The notes: generated by a model from the letters alone, not told the origin. A DNA stretch of 49,462 nucleotides from Endozoicomonas numazuensis (GCF_000722635.1 NZ_JOKH01000011.1:1-49462); one strand, 5' to 3'. Positions 1-9,805 are shown, counted from the stretch's first letter. Translations and numbers: made by a program.

Positions 1-76
1 GATTAAGCAGTCGGGTGTTGTTCGGCCCGAATAAATGGCATCAAAATAATCTATTGGATCGAACATTTATTAATGG

Positions 77-385
77 TCAGCGGGAATTGCTGGCTTGCTG
101 GACTCCCTGGAGCTTTCGAGGGCGGGCTATACCATTACGTTTGCTGTTTACAGCAACTTCCAGCCCCTCAAGCACACAGCGCTTTCGAGTTCTTTGCACG
201 GTTTTTGTTGTGACACCACAGGTTTGACTGACTTGCAGCTCTGTAAGTTTTGATCCATTTTCGTCCAAAGCCAAAATGACTTGGGCGTGAATGCGTTTGT
301 GTTTTGCAATGTTGTTTTGATGAATGATGTCCTTGAGCTGTTGTTGCTCAGCGGGGGATAAGAGTATGCGATAACGAGCTGGCAT
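77..385 (-). pseudogene. IS630-family transposase, N-terminal remnant
   Basis: The 102-residue frame starts MPARYRILLSPAEQQQLKDI and matches the N-terminal helix-turn-helix part of IS630-type transposases, including a VTTKTVQRTRKRCVLEGLE recognition-helix segment. It ends in a stop just where the linker to the catalytic DDE domain should begin. No DDE domain can be read in the 76 bases left in the window, in any minus-strand frame. A 9-bp hairpin (417-439, arms TGCCAGAAT/ATTCTGGCA) lies in the leader before the start codon. The gene is therefore a truncated, non-functional insertion-sequence remnant. A programmed frameshift, as in some IS630 members, is possible but the sequence beyond the stop does not support it. 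Confidence 0.75.
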
Positions 386-545
386 GGATAAAGTCCTGAA
401 CTGTGTCAGGGAAGAATGCCAGAATGGGAAATTCTGGCATTGTCATAAGACAAGTAATTTGTTTTTTTGTACTAGGGGTGATTAGAAACTCTCCGCCAAT
501 CAGCCAGATCTTCTTTTGTCTACCAGATGACAATTCGACCAGGCA

Positions 546-583
546 TAAAAAAACCCCGAAGCACAGAGCTGCAATTCGGAGGC
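546..583 (-). terminator. Rho-independent terminator of der
   Basis: On the minus strand the arms CCTCCGAA and TTCGGGG pair (seven pairs including one G-U) and are followed directly by a run of seven T residues. It lies about 25 bases beyond the der stop codon. Confidence 0.75.
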
Positions 584-607
584 CTTTTATCCGCTTAAGC
601 AGAAACT

Positions 608-2068
608 TTATCGGCGGGATTTCTGCTTTTTCTTTTTATCGTCTTTCTTCTTGCCTTTCAGCTCAATAACTCGACGTTTATGAGTCACCTTGCGCTCTCC
701 ACCCGGATTCTTCTTATGAACCGCTTTGCGTTCTGCATAAGGATTCTCTGAAGAACGGAACTCAATCCGAATAGGAGTACCCATAATTTTGAGCACCTTC
801 CTGAATGTATTTTCCAGATAGCGCTTATAGGCAGCAGGAACTTCCTCGGTCTGATTACCATGAATGATAATAGTAGGAGGGTTCATGGCACCGGCATGAC
901 AATATCTCAGCTTAATACGACGATTGCGAACCATTGGCGGCTGATGAATTTTGGTGGCATCTTCCAGAATTCGAGTCAACTGATTGGTAGACAGCTTACG
1001 CGTTGCACATTCATAAGCTTCATCAATGGATTCATAAAGGTGACCGACATTAGTTCCGTGCTTGGCAGAGATCATGTGAATACGAGCAAAATTAATGAAT
1101 TCGAGTCTTCTGCCAAGCTCCTCCTTCACCTTTTTGCGCTCTTCTTCTTTCATGCCATCCCATTTGTTAATGGCAATCACTACGGCACGCCCAGCTTCCA
1201 GTACAAAGCCCAGAAGATGAAGATCCTGCTCCACTATACCTTCACGGGCATCAACGACCAGAACCACAACATTGGCATCTTCAATCGCCTGCAGGGTTTT
1301 GATCACTGAGAATTTTTCAGCCACTTCATGCACTTTCCCACGACGACGGACGCCTGCAGTATCAATCAGGGTGTAATCCTTACCAAAACGCTCATAAGGT
1401 ATATACACACTGTCACGAGTAGTGCCCGCCTGGTCATAGACCACAACACGCTCTTCACCCAGAAGACGATTGACCAGTGTTGACTTACCTACATTCGGTC
1501 GTCCAACAATACCAATTTTGATGCCTCTGGCTTTGTCCTCTTCTGACTCATCTTCTTCAGACTCCTCAGTCTCAGGCCCCATGATTTCTTCGAGCACGCC
1601 TTCGATCATGCCCTTGACACCACGACCATGAACGGCGGCAATGTGAAAAGCCTCACCAAATCCGAGAACAGCAAAGTCTGCTTCTGCCTGATCAGCATCA
1701 ACTGTATCAGTCTTATTCAGTACCAGATGGTATTGCTTGTTTTGTTTACGAAGGTGGGCAGCAATCATTTCGTCTGCTGCGGTCAGTCCAGCCCTGGCAT
1801 CCACCAGAAACAGAACAATATCTGCCTCCTGGATAGCCGTCAGCGACTGCTCAGCCATAGCCGAATCTATACCTTCTTCATCGCCACTGATACCACCAGT
1901 ATCAACAACAATATAGGGCCTGGAGCCCATTCTGCCTTCCCCGTATTTACGATCACGGGTAAGACCGGCCACATTGGCAACCAGAGCATCACGAGAGCGA
2001 GTCAATCGATTGAACAGCGTAGACTTGCCGACATTGGGACGCCCCACCAGGGCAATTACAGGAACCAT
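608..2068 (-). CDS. der: Ribosome biogenesis GTPase Der (EngA)
   Basis: Der is a tandem-GTPase assembly factor for the 50S ribosomal subunit. Two P-loops, both GRPNVGKS, are visible at residues 9-16 and 189-196. They are separated by a very acidic linker (about 165-180) and followed by a KH-like C-terminal domain. The tail is unusually rich in lysine and arginine. The reading frame is open for 22 codons upstream, but family proteins begin [16 protein letters not shown], so the ATG at 2068 is chosen. A GGAATGAAG segment precedes it at suitable distance. The resulting 486 aa compares with 490 for E. coli Der. It lies downstream of bamB as in most gammaproteobacteria, but a strong terminator separates the two, so der probably has its own promoter. 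Confidence 0.97.
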   Translation of the reverse strand: MVPVIALVGRPNVGKSTLFNRLTRSRDALVANVAGLTRDRKYGEGRMGSRPYIVVDTGGISGDEEGIDSAMAEQSLTAIQEADIVLFLVDARAGLTAADEMIAAHLRKQNKQYHLVLNKTDTVDADQAEADFAVLGFGEAFHIAAVHGRGVKGMIEGVLEEIMGPETEESEEDESEEDKARGIKIGIVGRPNVGKSTLVNRLLGEERVVVYDQAGTTRDSVYIPYERFGKDYTLIDTAGVRRRGKVHEVAEKFSVIKTLQAIEDANVVVLVVDAREGIVEQDLHLLGFVLEAGRAVVIAINKWDGMKEEERKKVKEELGRRLEFINFARIHMISAKHGTNVGHLYESIDEAYECATRKLSTNQLTRILEDATKIHQPPMVRNRRIKLRYCHAGAMNPPTIIIHGNQTEEVPAAYKRYLENTFRKVLKIMGTPIRIEFRSSENPYAERKAVHKKNPGGERKVTHKRRVIELKGKKKDDKKKKQKSRR

Positions 2069-2218
2069 ACACTTCATTCCACAGGGGCTATAGGATACCC
2101 CCAAAGCTTTAGCCAGTTTCAGACAAACGACCAATTCAGAGGGAGCCGTCTGTCCCGGAATCTGCCTGGCTCAGACCTTGCGACCTGAAACCGACCCGAT
2201 TCCTAGCATTCTAATAAC

Positions 2219-2250
2219 AGAAAAAGGGCTGAACCCTGAGGTTCAGCCCG
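2219..2250 (-). terminator. Rho-independent terminator after bamB
   Basis: A perfect 10-bp stem (GGGCTGAACC/GGTTCAGCCC) with a CTGA loop occupies 2226-2249. On the minus strand a run of five T follows. It ends the hisS-yfgM-bamB transcript and separates it from der. Confidence 0.85.
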
Positions 2251-2290
2251 GCTTTAATTCTTTGCCAAACTAACGATTTAATTCAGCAAT

Positions 2291-3445
2291 TTACTTTTGT
2301 TTCAGTGCAGTCAATGTACCGTTGGCACTGAGTACATACATGTAATCTCCGGAGACTACAGGAGGCGCCTTAATGGCTGAAGAGCCCGCCTTAAAGCGGC
2401 CCGCCATACCCCCGTCTACCTGAGACAACAAGTGCACATAACCATCAAGGTCACCAACTGCCACATAACTGCTAAAGGTTGCAGGAGCCGTCACCAGACG
2501 ATATTCCAACTGATCCTGCCTCCAGCTTACCGCTCCACTCCGTTGATCCAGAGAGCTGACATAGCTACTTTCATCCGTCACATAGAGCGATCCGAAGCCT
2601 TCCGCAATCGATTTGTAGCTGGATAGCTCACGAGTCCAGCGAACCCGGCCACTGTACATATCCAGAGCGGCAGCATTGCCCTGAAAGCTGACCATAAAGA
2701 GATTATCTCCCACGATTAGGGGCTCAGCCTTAATATCAACCATCCTCTCCAGTTCAGAAGAACCTTTTGGAATGGAAACACGACTGTTCCACAGTGGAGT
2801 TCCATCGGATATTCTGAACGCTTTGGCTTCACCGTTGGAAAGCCCTACAAAGACCGCCTGACCTTCAATACGAGGAGTACTTGACCCTCTCAATGTCAGA
2901 GCTGGCTGCAGGTTTTCCTGATTCCAGAGCGCTTTGCCGGTTTCAGCATCCAGAGCGGTGATGGTATCGTCAATGCTCTGCACCAGAACAACACGACCAT
3001 TGGTTTGTGGAGAAGAAATCACTTCACTGCTGACTCTGGCTTTCCAAAGCTGACTGCCGTCCTCTTCCTTCAAGGCAATGACATGACCGTCCAACGTTCC
3101 CAGAAGCAGCATTCCGGAGTCAGCTGTAATACCACCACCGACAGGTAATTCCAGCTCTTTCTTCCAGATTTCCTTACCGGTTTCACGGTTCAGAGCCACT
3201 ACATTACCCTGAGCACCAACAGCATAAATCACGCCACCTGACACAGAAGGCACCAGTCGTTCATAACTGTCTTCAACACCTTTACCGATTCCCTTGGACC
3301 AGACCTCTTTGAGCTCAACATCCGGTTTGAATTCAGTCAGGGTTTTTGGCTTTCGGACTTCTTCCTCATCACCGGAAAACAAACTACAAGAAGCCAGTCC
3401 CAGTGCCAGGAAAACGATCAACAGTGATCTGATTATCCTCTCCAT
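2291..3445 (-). CDS. bamB: Outer membrane protein assembly lipoprotein BamB
   Basis: BamB is a lipoprotein of the BAM complex that inserts beta-barrel proteins into the outer membrane. The 384-aa product has a lipoprotein signal peptide with lipobox LASC (Cys20). PQQ-like beta-propeller blades follow, recognisable by repeated motifs such as ALNRETGKEIWKKE and ALDAETGKALWNQE. Length is close to E. coli BamB (392). The start is preceded by AGAGGG seven bases upstream. It lies 3 bp from the yfgM stop, so hisS, yfgM and bamB form one operon. Confidence 0.96.
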   Translation of the reverse strand: MERIIRSLLIVFLALGLASCSLFSGDEEEVRKPKTLTEFKPDVELKEVWSKGIGKGVEDSYERLVPSVSGGVIYAVGAQGNVVALNRETGKEIWKKELELPVGGGITADSGMLLLGTLDGHVIALKEEDGSQLWKARVSSEVISSPQTNGRVVLVQSIDDTITALDAETGKALWNQENLQPALTLRGSSTPRIEGQAVFVGLSNGEAKAFRISDGTPLWNSRVSIPKGSSELERMVDIKAEPLIVGDNLFMVSFQGNAAALDMYSGRVRWTRELSSYKSIAEGFGSLYVTDESSYVSSLDQRSGAVSWRQDQLEYRLVTAPATFSSYVAVGDLDGYVHLLSQVDGGMAGRFKAGSSAIKAPPVVSGDYMYVLSANGTLTALKQK

Positions 3446-3448
3446 CCA

Positions 3449-4120
3449 TTAGCCCTCTTTTACGTTAGCTGCCAGATCGTCCAATTTGAACTGCAGCAGA
3501 GGCCGGGACTCTCCGTTGTTACGGGCAGCGTCCAGTGCCTTTTCATAGGATTCACGTGCTTTATCTTTCTGGCCCATGGCCAGGAAAGCATCACCACGAA
3601 CAGATTCAATGGTCGCTACAAAACCAGCTTCTGACTTGGCTTTAGCCAAAACATCCAATGCTGCCTGAGCATTATCCGCAGACTGACTCAACATCACTCT
3701 GGCCAGTCTGGCACGAGTCAGCAGTTCTACTTCCTGATCCGGCTTTTGACCCAGAACCCACTCAAGAGAGGCCCTTGCACCTTCGAGGTCATTATCCATC
3801 ACCTGTTCACGAGCCTGAAACAGAGTAGCGAAAGCGGCATACTGAGAGCTTTCATAATCAGATTGCAGTGTCTCCACAACATGTTTCACCGTGGATTTCT
3901 GCTGATCTGACAGTGGCTGCCCCTGAGCTGTCTGGGTAGCATCCAGAAGACTCTGATAAAGCTGTGACGAAGCCGCAGCTGTTTCCAGCTGATTCTTCTG
4001 ATAGGCCTTGTAACCAAAGATGGCTACGACCGTAATAGCGACACCAGCAACAACGGGCTTGCCGTATTCCTGCCAGAGATTTTTGAGCAGTTCTACTTCT
4101 TCTTCATCTGAGCGACTCAC
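3449..4120 (-). CDS. yfgM: YfgM-type periplasmic TPR protein (ancillary SecYEG translocon subunit)
   Basis: The 223-aa protein has an acidic cytoplasmic N-terminus (MSRSDEEEVELLKN), one membrane helix at about residues 22-38 and a periplasmic alpha-helical TPR-like domain. This is the architecture of YfgM, which in E. coli associates with the SecYEG translocon and the periplasmic chaperone PpiD. The gene is packed between hisS (3-bp gap) and bamB (3-bp gap), the conserved location of yfgM. Its partner PpiD is not in the window. The identification rests on architecture plus synteny. Confidence 0.9.
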   Translation of the reverse strand: MSRSDEEEVELLKNLWQEYGKPVVAGVAITVVAIFGYKAYQKNQLETAAASSQLYQSLLDATQTAQGQPLSDQQKSTVKHVVETLQSDYESSQYAAFATLFQAREQVMDNDLEGARASLEWVLGQKPDQEVELLTRARLARVMLSQSADNAQAALDVLAKAKSEAGFVATIESVRGDAFLAMGQKDKARESYEKALDAARNNGESRPLLQFKLDDLAANVKEG

Positions 4121-4123
4121 TCT

Positions 4124-5404
4124 TTACTCCTGAATTCGCTTTTTCAAAAATTCAATCACAGCAGAAATATCCATGTTTTCCTGCTCACCGTCTGTTAATA
4201 GAGGTTTAACGGATACTGTCTGATTGGCCAGTTCATCTTCTCCAATGATGAAGGCATAATCAGCCCCGCTATTAAAGGCCCGTTTCATCTGACCTTTGAA
4301 ACCTCCACCGCAATTCACTTGAATGCGCACACCTGGCAGACCCGTTCTGATCTGTTCAATCATAGGCAGAGCTTTGGCACTCACGCCATCACCACGAGTC
4401 ACTACCGCAACATCAACTGTTTTCTGAACCGACTCAGGAATCAGGTTCAGTGTTTCCAGCATCAATACCAAACGCTCGAGTCCCATGGCAAAACCAACCG
4501 CTGGAGTAGGCTTGCCACCAAGCAATTCAACCAGCGCATCGTATCGGCCACCACCGCAGACCGTTCCTTGTGCGCCAAGACTGTCTGTTATCCATTCAAA
4601 CACGGTTCGACTGTAGTAATCCAGCCCACGAACCAGACGAGGATTTACAACATAGCGAACACCTGCCGCATCGAGGATGCTTTTCAGTGTTTCAAAATGT
4701 TCAGCAGACTCGGCATCCAGATAGTCATGCAATACCGGGGCATCAGCAACAATTTCCTGAGTACGCTTGTCCTTGCTATCAAGAATTCTCAAAGGGTTGA
4801 TAGACAACCGGTTTCGACTGTCTTCATCCAGCTCCTGCTCGAACCCGGATAAGTACTCAACCAGCGCTTCACGATAGTGCTTTCGAGCTTCCAGTGTACC
4901 CAGAGTATTGAGCTCCAGGCGAACATGTTCATTAATACCCAGTTCTTTCCAGAGACGAGCCGTCAGCAAAATCAATTCTGCATCAATATCAGGGCCTGCC
5001 ATACCAAAAGTTTCAACACTGAACTGATGAAACTGGCGATAGCGACCTTTCTGTGGACGCTCGTAACGGAACATCTGTCCCATCGTCCACAATCTTTGTG
5101 TCTGGTTATAAAGAAGACCATGCTGAATACCAGCACGCACACAACCAGCAGTCCCTTCCGGACGCAACGAAAGGCTCTCGCCATTGCGGTCTTCGAAGGT
5201 ATACATTTCCTTTTCTACGATATCCGTACCCGCACCGATCCCACGACTGAACAGTGGGCTTGGCTCGACGACAGGCATCCTGATTTCACGATAACTGTAG
5301 GTCGCCATCAGGTTGCGGAGTCTGGATTCCAGATACTGCCAGGCAGGACTATATTCTGGCAGGATGTCGTTCATCCCGCGAATGGCTTGAAGTTGCTTTG
5401 CCAA
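4124..5404 (-). CDS. hisS: Histidine--tRNA ligase
   Basis: This class II aminoacyl-tRNA synthetase charges tRNA-His. Recognisable segments are the N-terminal [17 protein letters not shown], motif 2 with [12 protein letters not shown] and [17 protein letters not shown], the histidine-binding [12 protein letters not shown] region and motif 3 [10 protein letters not shown]. The frame is open to an ATG at 5479, but that extension (basic [12 protein letters not shown]) has no counterpart in the family. A TTG at 5404 begins [10 protein letters not shown], which aligns with the E. coli start MAKNIQAIRG, and GAGAGGA lies nine bases upstream. The TTG start gives 426 aa (E. coli 424). The gene normally upstream, ispG, is missing here. 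Confidence 0.96.
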   Translation of the reverse strand: MAKQLQAIRGMNDILPEYSPAWQYLESRLRNLMATYSYREIRMPVVEPSPLFSRGIGAGTDIVEKEMYTFEDRNGESLSLRPEGTAGCVRAGIQHGLLYNQTQRLWTMGQMFRYERPQKGRYRQFHQFSVETFGMAGPDIDAELILLTARLWKELGINEHVRLELNTLGTLEARKHYREALVEYLSGFEQELDEDSRNRLSINPLRILDSKDKRTQEIVADAPVLHDYLDAESAEHFETLKSILDAAGVRYVVNPRLVRGLDYYSRTVFEWITDSLGAQGTVCGGGRYDALVELLGGKPTPAVGFAMGLERLVLMLETLNLIPESVQKTVDVAVVTRGDGVSAKALPMIEQIRTGLPGVRIQVNCGGGFKGQMKRAFNSGADYAFIIGEDELANQTVSVKPLLTDGEQENMDISAVIEFLKKRIQE

Positions 5405-5578
5405 GTTCTGACGTCCTCTCAATCCTCTACGTCGCCGCTGGTGAAGATAACTATGGCAGATAATGCCTGAAGCCTTCATATAGATCTGGCATCAAGTCTG
5501 CACCAAAAAGGTTATTCCAACGGCAAAAACGCCAACTATAACTTTTCCGGAGCCATGAGTACATGGCCGATGAATCTA

Positions 5579-5746
5579 CTAGGAGGCTGACCGAGAATAG
5601 CGTCCGAGCATAAAATTCAGTAGAACGAGTCAGCTTTTTCACTGAATTTGTGCGAATAGTTGACCTATTTAAGCAAATTCAGTGGAAAAGATGGCCGTTC
5701 TTTCTGGATTTTAGGCCGGACTGTCTATTCTCGGACAGCCTCCTAG
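5579..5746 (+). repeat. Family 1 palindromic repeat, copy A
   Basis: This is a 168-bp element in the rodZ-hisS spacer. Its ends form inverted repeats that match at 21 of 22 positions (CTAGGAGGCTG... and its complement). Inside, TTTTTCACTGAATTTG pairs with the arm CAAATTCAGTGGAAAAG, and AATAG/CTATT closes a TTGAC loop, so the whole element folds as one long imperfect hairpin. No protein is encoded. Other copies are at 7687, 23671, 24019 and 24187, with a degenerate inverted copy near 24767. The rest of the 5405-5771 spacer shows no gene. Confidence 0.9.
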
Positions 5747-5771
5747 GGATGATACCTCTACAGGTTATCAA

Positions 5772-6731
5772 TCAACTGGCATCCAAATACAGGCTGGCTA
5801 CTTTGCGACCAGGCTCAGGCACTTTGACCGCCACTTCCCTGCCATCAAACTTGAGATCAGCCACCCCATTAACATTACCAAACCGGACCTGAACAGACGA
5901 AGGTACTTCCAACTCCAGATGAGTACCGGCTTTCTGAACATCGGTATAAAGAGCATTGCCGCTCATATCCTTAATCTGAACCCAGCAGTCTTCAGCAAAC
6001 TGAATGGCCAACCTGACCAGAGAATCCCGATTCTTGGGGAGAGACTCTGTAGTATCCTGCAGAGTCTCAGGGGGTAGAATTGTTTCCGCACTGACCGATT
6101 CCGCCAGGCCTGGATCTTCTGCCTCTTCAGGCATCGAATCCACTTGAGACTCAAGTTCTGAATCCAACTCTGGCTCAATCACTTCAACTTCAGATTCGTC
6201 AAAATCAGCTTGAGCAGGCAAAAGCTCTTCTTCAGAAGGACTTTCAGGCTCAATGATCACCGGAGTTTGCTCCTGTGAGGTTATCTCTAACTCTGAAGAC
6301 GCACGCTTGTCGGAGTTCCATCCGTAATAGCTGCCTGCCCCCACCAGAATCACGGTGAGCAGAGTCGCCCCCCAGGCTATAACCGGAGACATGTGCCTGC
6401 GATTGGTTACTGGTGCGCCGGCTTTCAAGTGAGGTGTATCGACGCCACTATTTCCGGTAAAACGATCGAAGTGATCAACCAGTTCATTATCTACCAACTC
6501 AAGAATTCGGGCATAACTTCTGACATAACCCCGGGCAAAAACCAGCCCTGGCAGTTTTTCAAATTCATTATGCTCAATAGCCAGTATGTAGGACTCTGGC
6601 ACCTTAAGCCGGTCGGCCGCCTCTTCTACAGAAAGACCTGTTTTAAGCCTTGCCGCTTCCAGTACCTGACCTGGAGAGGCTTCTGAAGCCGTCTCCTGGC
6701 CTTTCTGACTGTTTCGCTCATCAGTACTCAT
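5772..6731 (-). CDS. rodZ: Cytoskeleton protein RodZ
   Basis: RodZ is a bitopic membrane protein that links MreB filaments to the elongation machinery and so governs rod shape. The 319-aa product has the N-terminal helix-turn-helix domain at about 22-88 (LSVEEAADRLKVPESYILAIE). A basic stretch and one membrane helix follow at about 115-137. Next come a long acidic linker rich in Glu, Pro and Ser (about 145-235) and the C-terminal periplasmic DUF4115 beta domain (about 240-315). The start codon lies inside the end of pilW (11-bp overlap), so the two are translationally coupled. In relatives ispG follows; here a family 1 repeat and hisS follow instead. Confidence 0.94.
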   Translation of the reverse strand: MSTDERNSQKGQETASEASPGQVLEAARLKTGLSVEEAADRLKVPESYILAIEHNEFEKLPGLVFARGYVRSYARILELVDNELVDHFDRFTGNSGVDTPHLKAGAPVTNRRHMSPVIAWGATLLTVILVGAGSYYGWNSDKRASSELEITSQEQTPVIIEPESPSEEELLPAQADFDESEVEVIEPELDSELESQVDSMPEEAEDPGLAESVSAETILPPETLQDTTESLPKNRDSLVRLAIQFAEDCWVQIKDMSGNALYTDVQKAGTHLELEVPSSVQVRFGNVNGVADLKFDGREVAVKVPEPGRKVASLYLDAS

Positions 6732-7479
6732 AACCGCTTCTACTCCGCACTCCCTCTCCGGTGGAAGAAGGGAATAAACGCCCTAATTGCAAAGAATAAC
6801 TGGCTGCAGCATCCTGATCGCCATTATTTCTGGCCAGGCGAATCCCCAGTTTCAGGGATCGTTCATTCTGACGAGAGAGGCGGGTAAAGACCTGATAGGA
6901 CTGCCAGGCTTCACGAAACCTGCCCTGCTCCTCAAGTATTGCTGCTAATTCCAGACTTGCACGGGGTAAATTACTGTTCAATTTCAGAGCTTTGTCAAAA
7001 TGCTCTGCTGCCAGAGATGATCGCCCTTGCCGCAAAGCCACCAGCCCAAGATTTTCATAAGCTCGGCTTCGACTGCCGTAACGCACATCTTCAGCGGCTT
7101 TTTCAAATTCGCGATAGGCATCCGCCAGACGGTTCTGGCTGAATAGAAAAACACCAAAATTATTATGTATTTCAGAAGAGTCAGAGTTCAGAGACAGGGC
7201 TTTTTTAAAGGATTCTTCTGCCAGACTGGCTTCTCCCTGGAGCTGATAAACCAGCCCAAGCATGCCATAGGCATCTGCAGATCGGGGTTGAATTTCCAAC
7301 GCCCGATTGATCGGTTTGACCGCATTTTCGGTCAGTCCTTGTTGTACATATCCCCTGGCCAGTTCCAGGTAGCTACGGACGGCATCGCCCTCGTTGACAG
7401 GCTCAGGTCCACCGGTCGCCACACAGCCACTCAGGATGATACTGAACAAAACTGCACTGATTCTCAGTTTTGCGATCAT
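6721..7479 (-). CDS. pilW: Type IV pilus biogenesis lipoprotein PilW/PilF
   Basis: PilW (called PilF in Pseudomonas) is the outer-membrane pilotin needed for PilQ secretin assembly in type IV pili. The protein has a lipoprotein signal with lipobox LSGC (Cys19). About six TPR motifs follow, for example AYGMLGLVYQLQGEASLAEE and HNNFGVFLFSQNRLADAYRE. An ATG five codons upstream is also in frame. The ATG at 7479 is preferred because GGGGAGAAG lies immediately upstream of it, giving 252 aa, near the family length. It overlaps rodZ by 11 bp, the arrangement typical of Pseudomonas-like genomes (rlmN-pilF-rodZ-ispG-hisS). Confidence 0.9.
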   Translation of the reverse strand: MIAKLRISAVLFSIILSGCVATGGPEPVNEGDAVRSYLELARGYVQQGLTENAVKPINRALEIQPRSADAYGMLGLVYQLQGEASLAEESFKKALSLNSDSSEIHNNFGVFLFSQNRLADAYREFEKAAEDVRYGSRSRAYENLGLVALRQGRSSLAAEHFDKALKLNSNLPRASLELAAILEEQGRFREAWQSYQVFTRLSRQNERSLKLGIRLARNNGDQDAAASYSLQLGRLFPSSTGEGVRSRSGYEY

Positions 7480-8000
7480 GCTTCTCCCCGTCATTTAATC
7501 GTTTTGATCATCTGGCACATTTATACTTGGAAAACGCCACTCCAGCAGATCACTTGCCAGTACTTCATAGAGCTAACTACTCAGGAGACTATCTATAAGC
7601 AGACAGCGCCCAGAGAGTGTCATTTCCAGCGATTGGTAACGGAATATTAATTCATTTTCATTCTGGATCAGGAACTATCTTTGCGAGGAGCCTGTCGGAC
7701 TTAAGCTTTCGAGCATGAAATTCAGTAGAGTGAGTCAGCTTTTTCGTTGAATTTGTGCGAATAGTTGACCTATTTAAGCAAAATCAACGAAAAAGATGGC
7801 CGCTCTTTCTGGATTTCAGGCCGAAATTGCCTTAAGTCCGACAGGCTCCGAGTGCACAGCGTCATGACTATTTCACCACGCCAGCACCAACACATTCCCT
7901 CAATATCACCATACTAAGTGAACCGGGATAGCCAAGGCCACAGAAATCTGGCCCTGACATCTATATTTCAGCCAACACGATCAGCTCAAGCCTGATTGAA
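7480..8000. other. Gene-free spacer between pilW and rlmN
   Basis: About 520 bp without a supportable gene. It holds family 1 repeat copy B (7687-7849). Open frames here have no ribosome-binding site or family resemblance. A promoter for pilW-rodZ must lie here if rlmN transcription stops, but no convincing -35/-10 pair was picked out. Confidence 0.6.
7687..7849 (+). repeat. Family 1 palindromic repeat, copy B (second subfamily)
   Basis: This is a 163-bp element whose ends are perfect 19-bp inverted repeats (GGAGCCTGTCGGACTTAAG and its complement). The outer arms differ in sequence from copy A but keep the same geometry. The inner stem reads TTTTTCGTTGAATTTG against CAAAATCAACGAAAAAG, with compensating changes relative to copy A. 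The apical segment TGTGCGAATAGTTGACCTAT is identical to copy A. Confidence 0.9.
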
Positions 8001-9149
8001 TCAGCCTGCCTCTGACTGACGAGCAGCGATATAACGCTCACTTCTTCGTGTTTTATCGGCAACCTGTCCCACCAGCTGCCCACAAGCGGCATCAATATCG
8101 TCACCACGAGTCCTGCGAACAGTTACATTAAAACCTGCTTCCTGCAACTGTTCCTGAAAACGACGTACCGCATTATTACTTGGACGCTCGTAACCAGAGT
8201 GCGGAAACGGATTAAAAGGAATCAGGTTGATTTTACAAGGAACGTTCTTCAACAGCTGGGTCAACTGAGTTGCATGCTCAGGCTGATCATTCACACCAGC
8301 CATCAATGTGTACTCGATAGTAACAACACGCTTGTCGGGAAGACCGCTCATATACTGGTCTATCGCATCCAACAGCTCAGCCAGAGGATATTTGCGATTG
8401 ATAGGTACCAATACATTTCGTAATTCGTCATTGGGAGCATGGAGAGATACAGCCAGGGACACGTCGGTCACCTCACCCAGCTTGCGCAGAGCTGGAACAA
8501 CACCCGATGTACTTAGTGTCACCCTTCGCTTTGACAAACCATAGCCGAGGTCGTCCATCATAAGATTCATGGCATCCACGACATTATCAAAGTTCATCAG
8601 GGGTTCACCCATACCCATCATCACCACATTGGTGATAGAGCGATCCTTCTTGGCAGGCACATTATTGAAATGACGCGCAGCAATCCAGACCTGACCAATA
8701 ATTTCCGCGACCGTCAGGTCAGAGTTAAAGCCCTGTTTTCCGGTAGAGCAGAAGCTACAGTCCAGAGAACACCCTGCCTGAGAAGACACACAAAGAGTGC
8801 CTCGCTTTCCGTCCGGAATGTAGACAGTCTCAACACAACTGCCACTGGTTACCCTGACCACCCACTTACAGGTGCCGTCTTCAGAAAACTGACTACTGAC
8901 TACTTCAGGCCCACGAACTTCAGCCACTTCTTTCAGCTTCTGCTTCAGAGTTTTGCTGATATTGGTCATTTCATCAAAGTTATCAACGCCATAGTGATGA
9001 ATCCACTTGAGCATCTGCTCGGCGCGAAACTTCTTTTCACCAATGCTGAGAAAAAAATCCACCATCTTGCTGCGGGACAGATCCAACAGGTTGACTGGCG
9101 TATTCTGAACCTCACCGGTCTCAGCACTTACGGTGATCAATTCTGACAT
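8001..9149 (-). CDS. rlmN: Dual-specificity rRNA/tRNA adenine-C2 methyltransferase RlmN
   Basis: RlmN is a radical-SAM enzyme that methylates C2 of A2503 in 23S rRNA and A37 in some tRNAs. The 4Fe-4S-binding CxxxCxxC motif is at Cys127, Cys131 and Cys134 (CSLDCSFC). The catalytic methyl-carrying Cys lies in [15 protein letters not shown] near residue 356. The SAM-binding MMGMGEPL stretch is present. Length 382 aa is typical (E. coli 384). As an Fe-S enzyme it is a likely client of the ISC system encoded next door. Terminator and promoter features on the ndk side suggest independent transcription. Confidence 0.97.
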   Translation of the reverse strand: MSELITVSAETGEVQNTPVNLLDLSRSKMVDFFLSIGEKKFRAEQMLKWIHHYGVDNFDEMTNISKTLKQKLKEVAEVRGPEVVSSQFSEDGTCKWVVRVTSGSCVETVYIPDGKRGTLCVSSQAGCSLDCSFCSTGKQGFNSDLTVAEIIGQVWIAARHFNNVPAKKDRSITNVVMMGMGEPLMNFDNVVDAMNLMMDDLGYGLSKRRVTLSTSGVVPALRKLGEVTDVSLAVSLHAPNDELRNVLVPINRKYPLAELLDAIDQYMSGLPDKRVVTIEYTLMAGVNDQPEHATQLTQLLKNVPCKINLIPFNPFPHSGYERPSNNAVRRFQEQLQEAGFNVTVRRTRGDDIDAACGQLVGQVADKTRRSERYIAARQSEAG

Positions 9150-9161
9150 CTTAATACCTCA

Positions 9162-9270
9162 AAAAGCCATGAGCGTTAAATGTCGCCCAACAGCCAAGGG
9201 GCGGAAATGCACGGTTCCTGAATATGGAAATATATGCACACCTGAAATGGCTGCATTTTCATGATAAAAA
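9162..9270 (+). repeat. Family 3 repeat, divergent copy
   Basis: The sequence contains the head motif AGCCATGAGCG at 9165 and a second degenerate head AACAGCCAAGGGGC. A stem GGAAATGCA (9203-9211) / TGCATTTTC (9252-9260) follows, then a TGATAAAAAA tail. The order is the same as in the better copies at 17093-17179 (minus) and 48205-48307 (plus). It lies upstream of rlmN but reads away from it. The assignment is by eye and the middle is divergent. Confidence 0.55.
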
Positions 9271-9314
9271 ATTTGAGCGCCATTAAACCACAATAGCCAC
9301 GGCATTTTCATAGA

Positions 9315-9369
9315 TAAAAATACAGGGCATACGCCCGAACCCTGCGGTTCAGGACGTATACCCTGTCAT
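9315..9369 (-). terminator. Terminator of ndk
   Basis: On the minus strand a long imperfect stem-loop is followed by TATTTTTAT. The arms contain CAGGG/CCCTG, ATACG/CGTAT and GAACC/GGTTC around a CTGC loop. It starts a few bases past the ndk stop codon. Confidence 0.8.
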
Positions 9370-9373
9370 GTCA

Positions 9374-9805
9374 TTATCTGGTGCGAGGACAAACGTCCGC
9401 TTCTTCAAAGAAGTAGGACACTTCTCTGGCAGCAGAAGTCGGAGAATCCGAACCATGCACAGCATTTTCATCAATAGTCTGAGCAAAATCTGCACGAATA
9501 GTTCCGGCAGCTGCATCAGCAGGGTTAGTAGCACCCATCAGATCACGGTGATGAGCTACGGCGTTTTCACCTTCCAGTACAGATACAACTACTGGACCCG
9601 AAGTCATGAATGCCACCAGATCTTTAAAGAAAGGACGCTCTTTATGCTCAGCATAAAAACCTTCTGCTTTCTCTTGGCTCAGGTGAACCATGCGGGATCC
9701 AACTACCTTCAGGCCGGCTTTTTCAAATCGGCTATAAATCTCGCCAATGACATTTTTAGCAACAGCGTCAGGCTTGATAATTGACAAAGTGCGCTCTACG
9801 GCCAT
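9374..9805 (-). CDS. ndk: Nucleoside diphosphate kinase
   Basis: Ndk balances nucleoside triphosphate pools by passing the gamma phosphate from ATP through a phosphohistidine. The protein starts [20 protein letters not shown] and contains the active-site His117 in the NAVHGSDS signature. The frame extends 14 codons further upstream, but family members start at MAVERT, and GGAGAG is six bases before this ATG. The resulting 143 aa equals E. coli Ndk. A promoter 90 bp upstream and a terminator downstream make it a probable single-gene unit. Confidence 0.98.
   Translation of the reverse strand: MAVERTLSIIKPDAVAKNVIGEIYSRFEKAGLKVVGSRMVHLSQEKAEGFYAEHKERPFFKDLVAFMTSGPVVVSVLEGENAVAHHRDLMGATNPADAAAGTIRADFAQTIDENAVHGSDSPTSAAREVSYFFEEADVCPRTR

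Noticed and set aside
77-385. Functional IS630 element
   Set aside because: Only the N-terminal domain is present; the catalytic domain cannot be read in the remaining bases of the window.
608-2134. 508-aa version of Der
   Set aside because: The extra 22 residues precede the invariant [16 protein letters not shown] start and have no family counterpart.
4319-5470. Long plus-strand frames opposite hisS, and similar antisense frames opposite other genes
   Set aside because: They are mirror frames of well-identified genes, with no ribosome-binding sites and no protein family features.
5451-5642. Possible ispG remnant or small gene between hisS and rodZ
   Set aside because: The frame runs into the family 1 repeat, and none of the conserved IspG motifs can be read in any frame.
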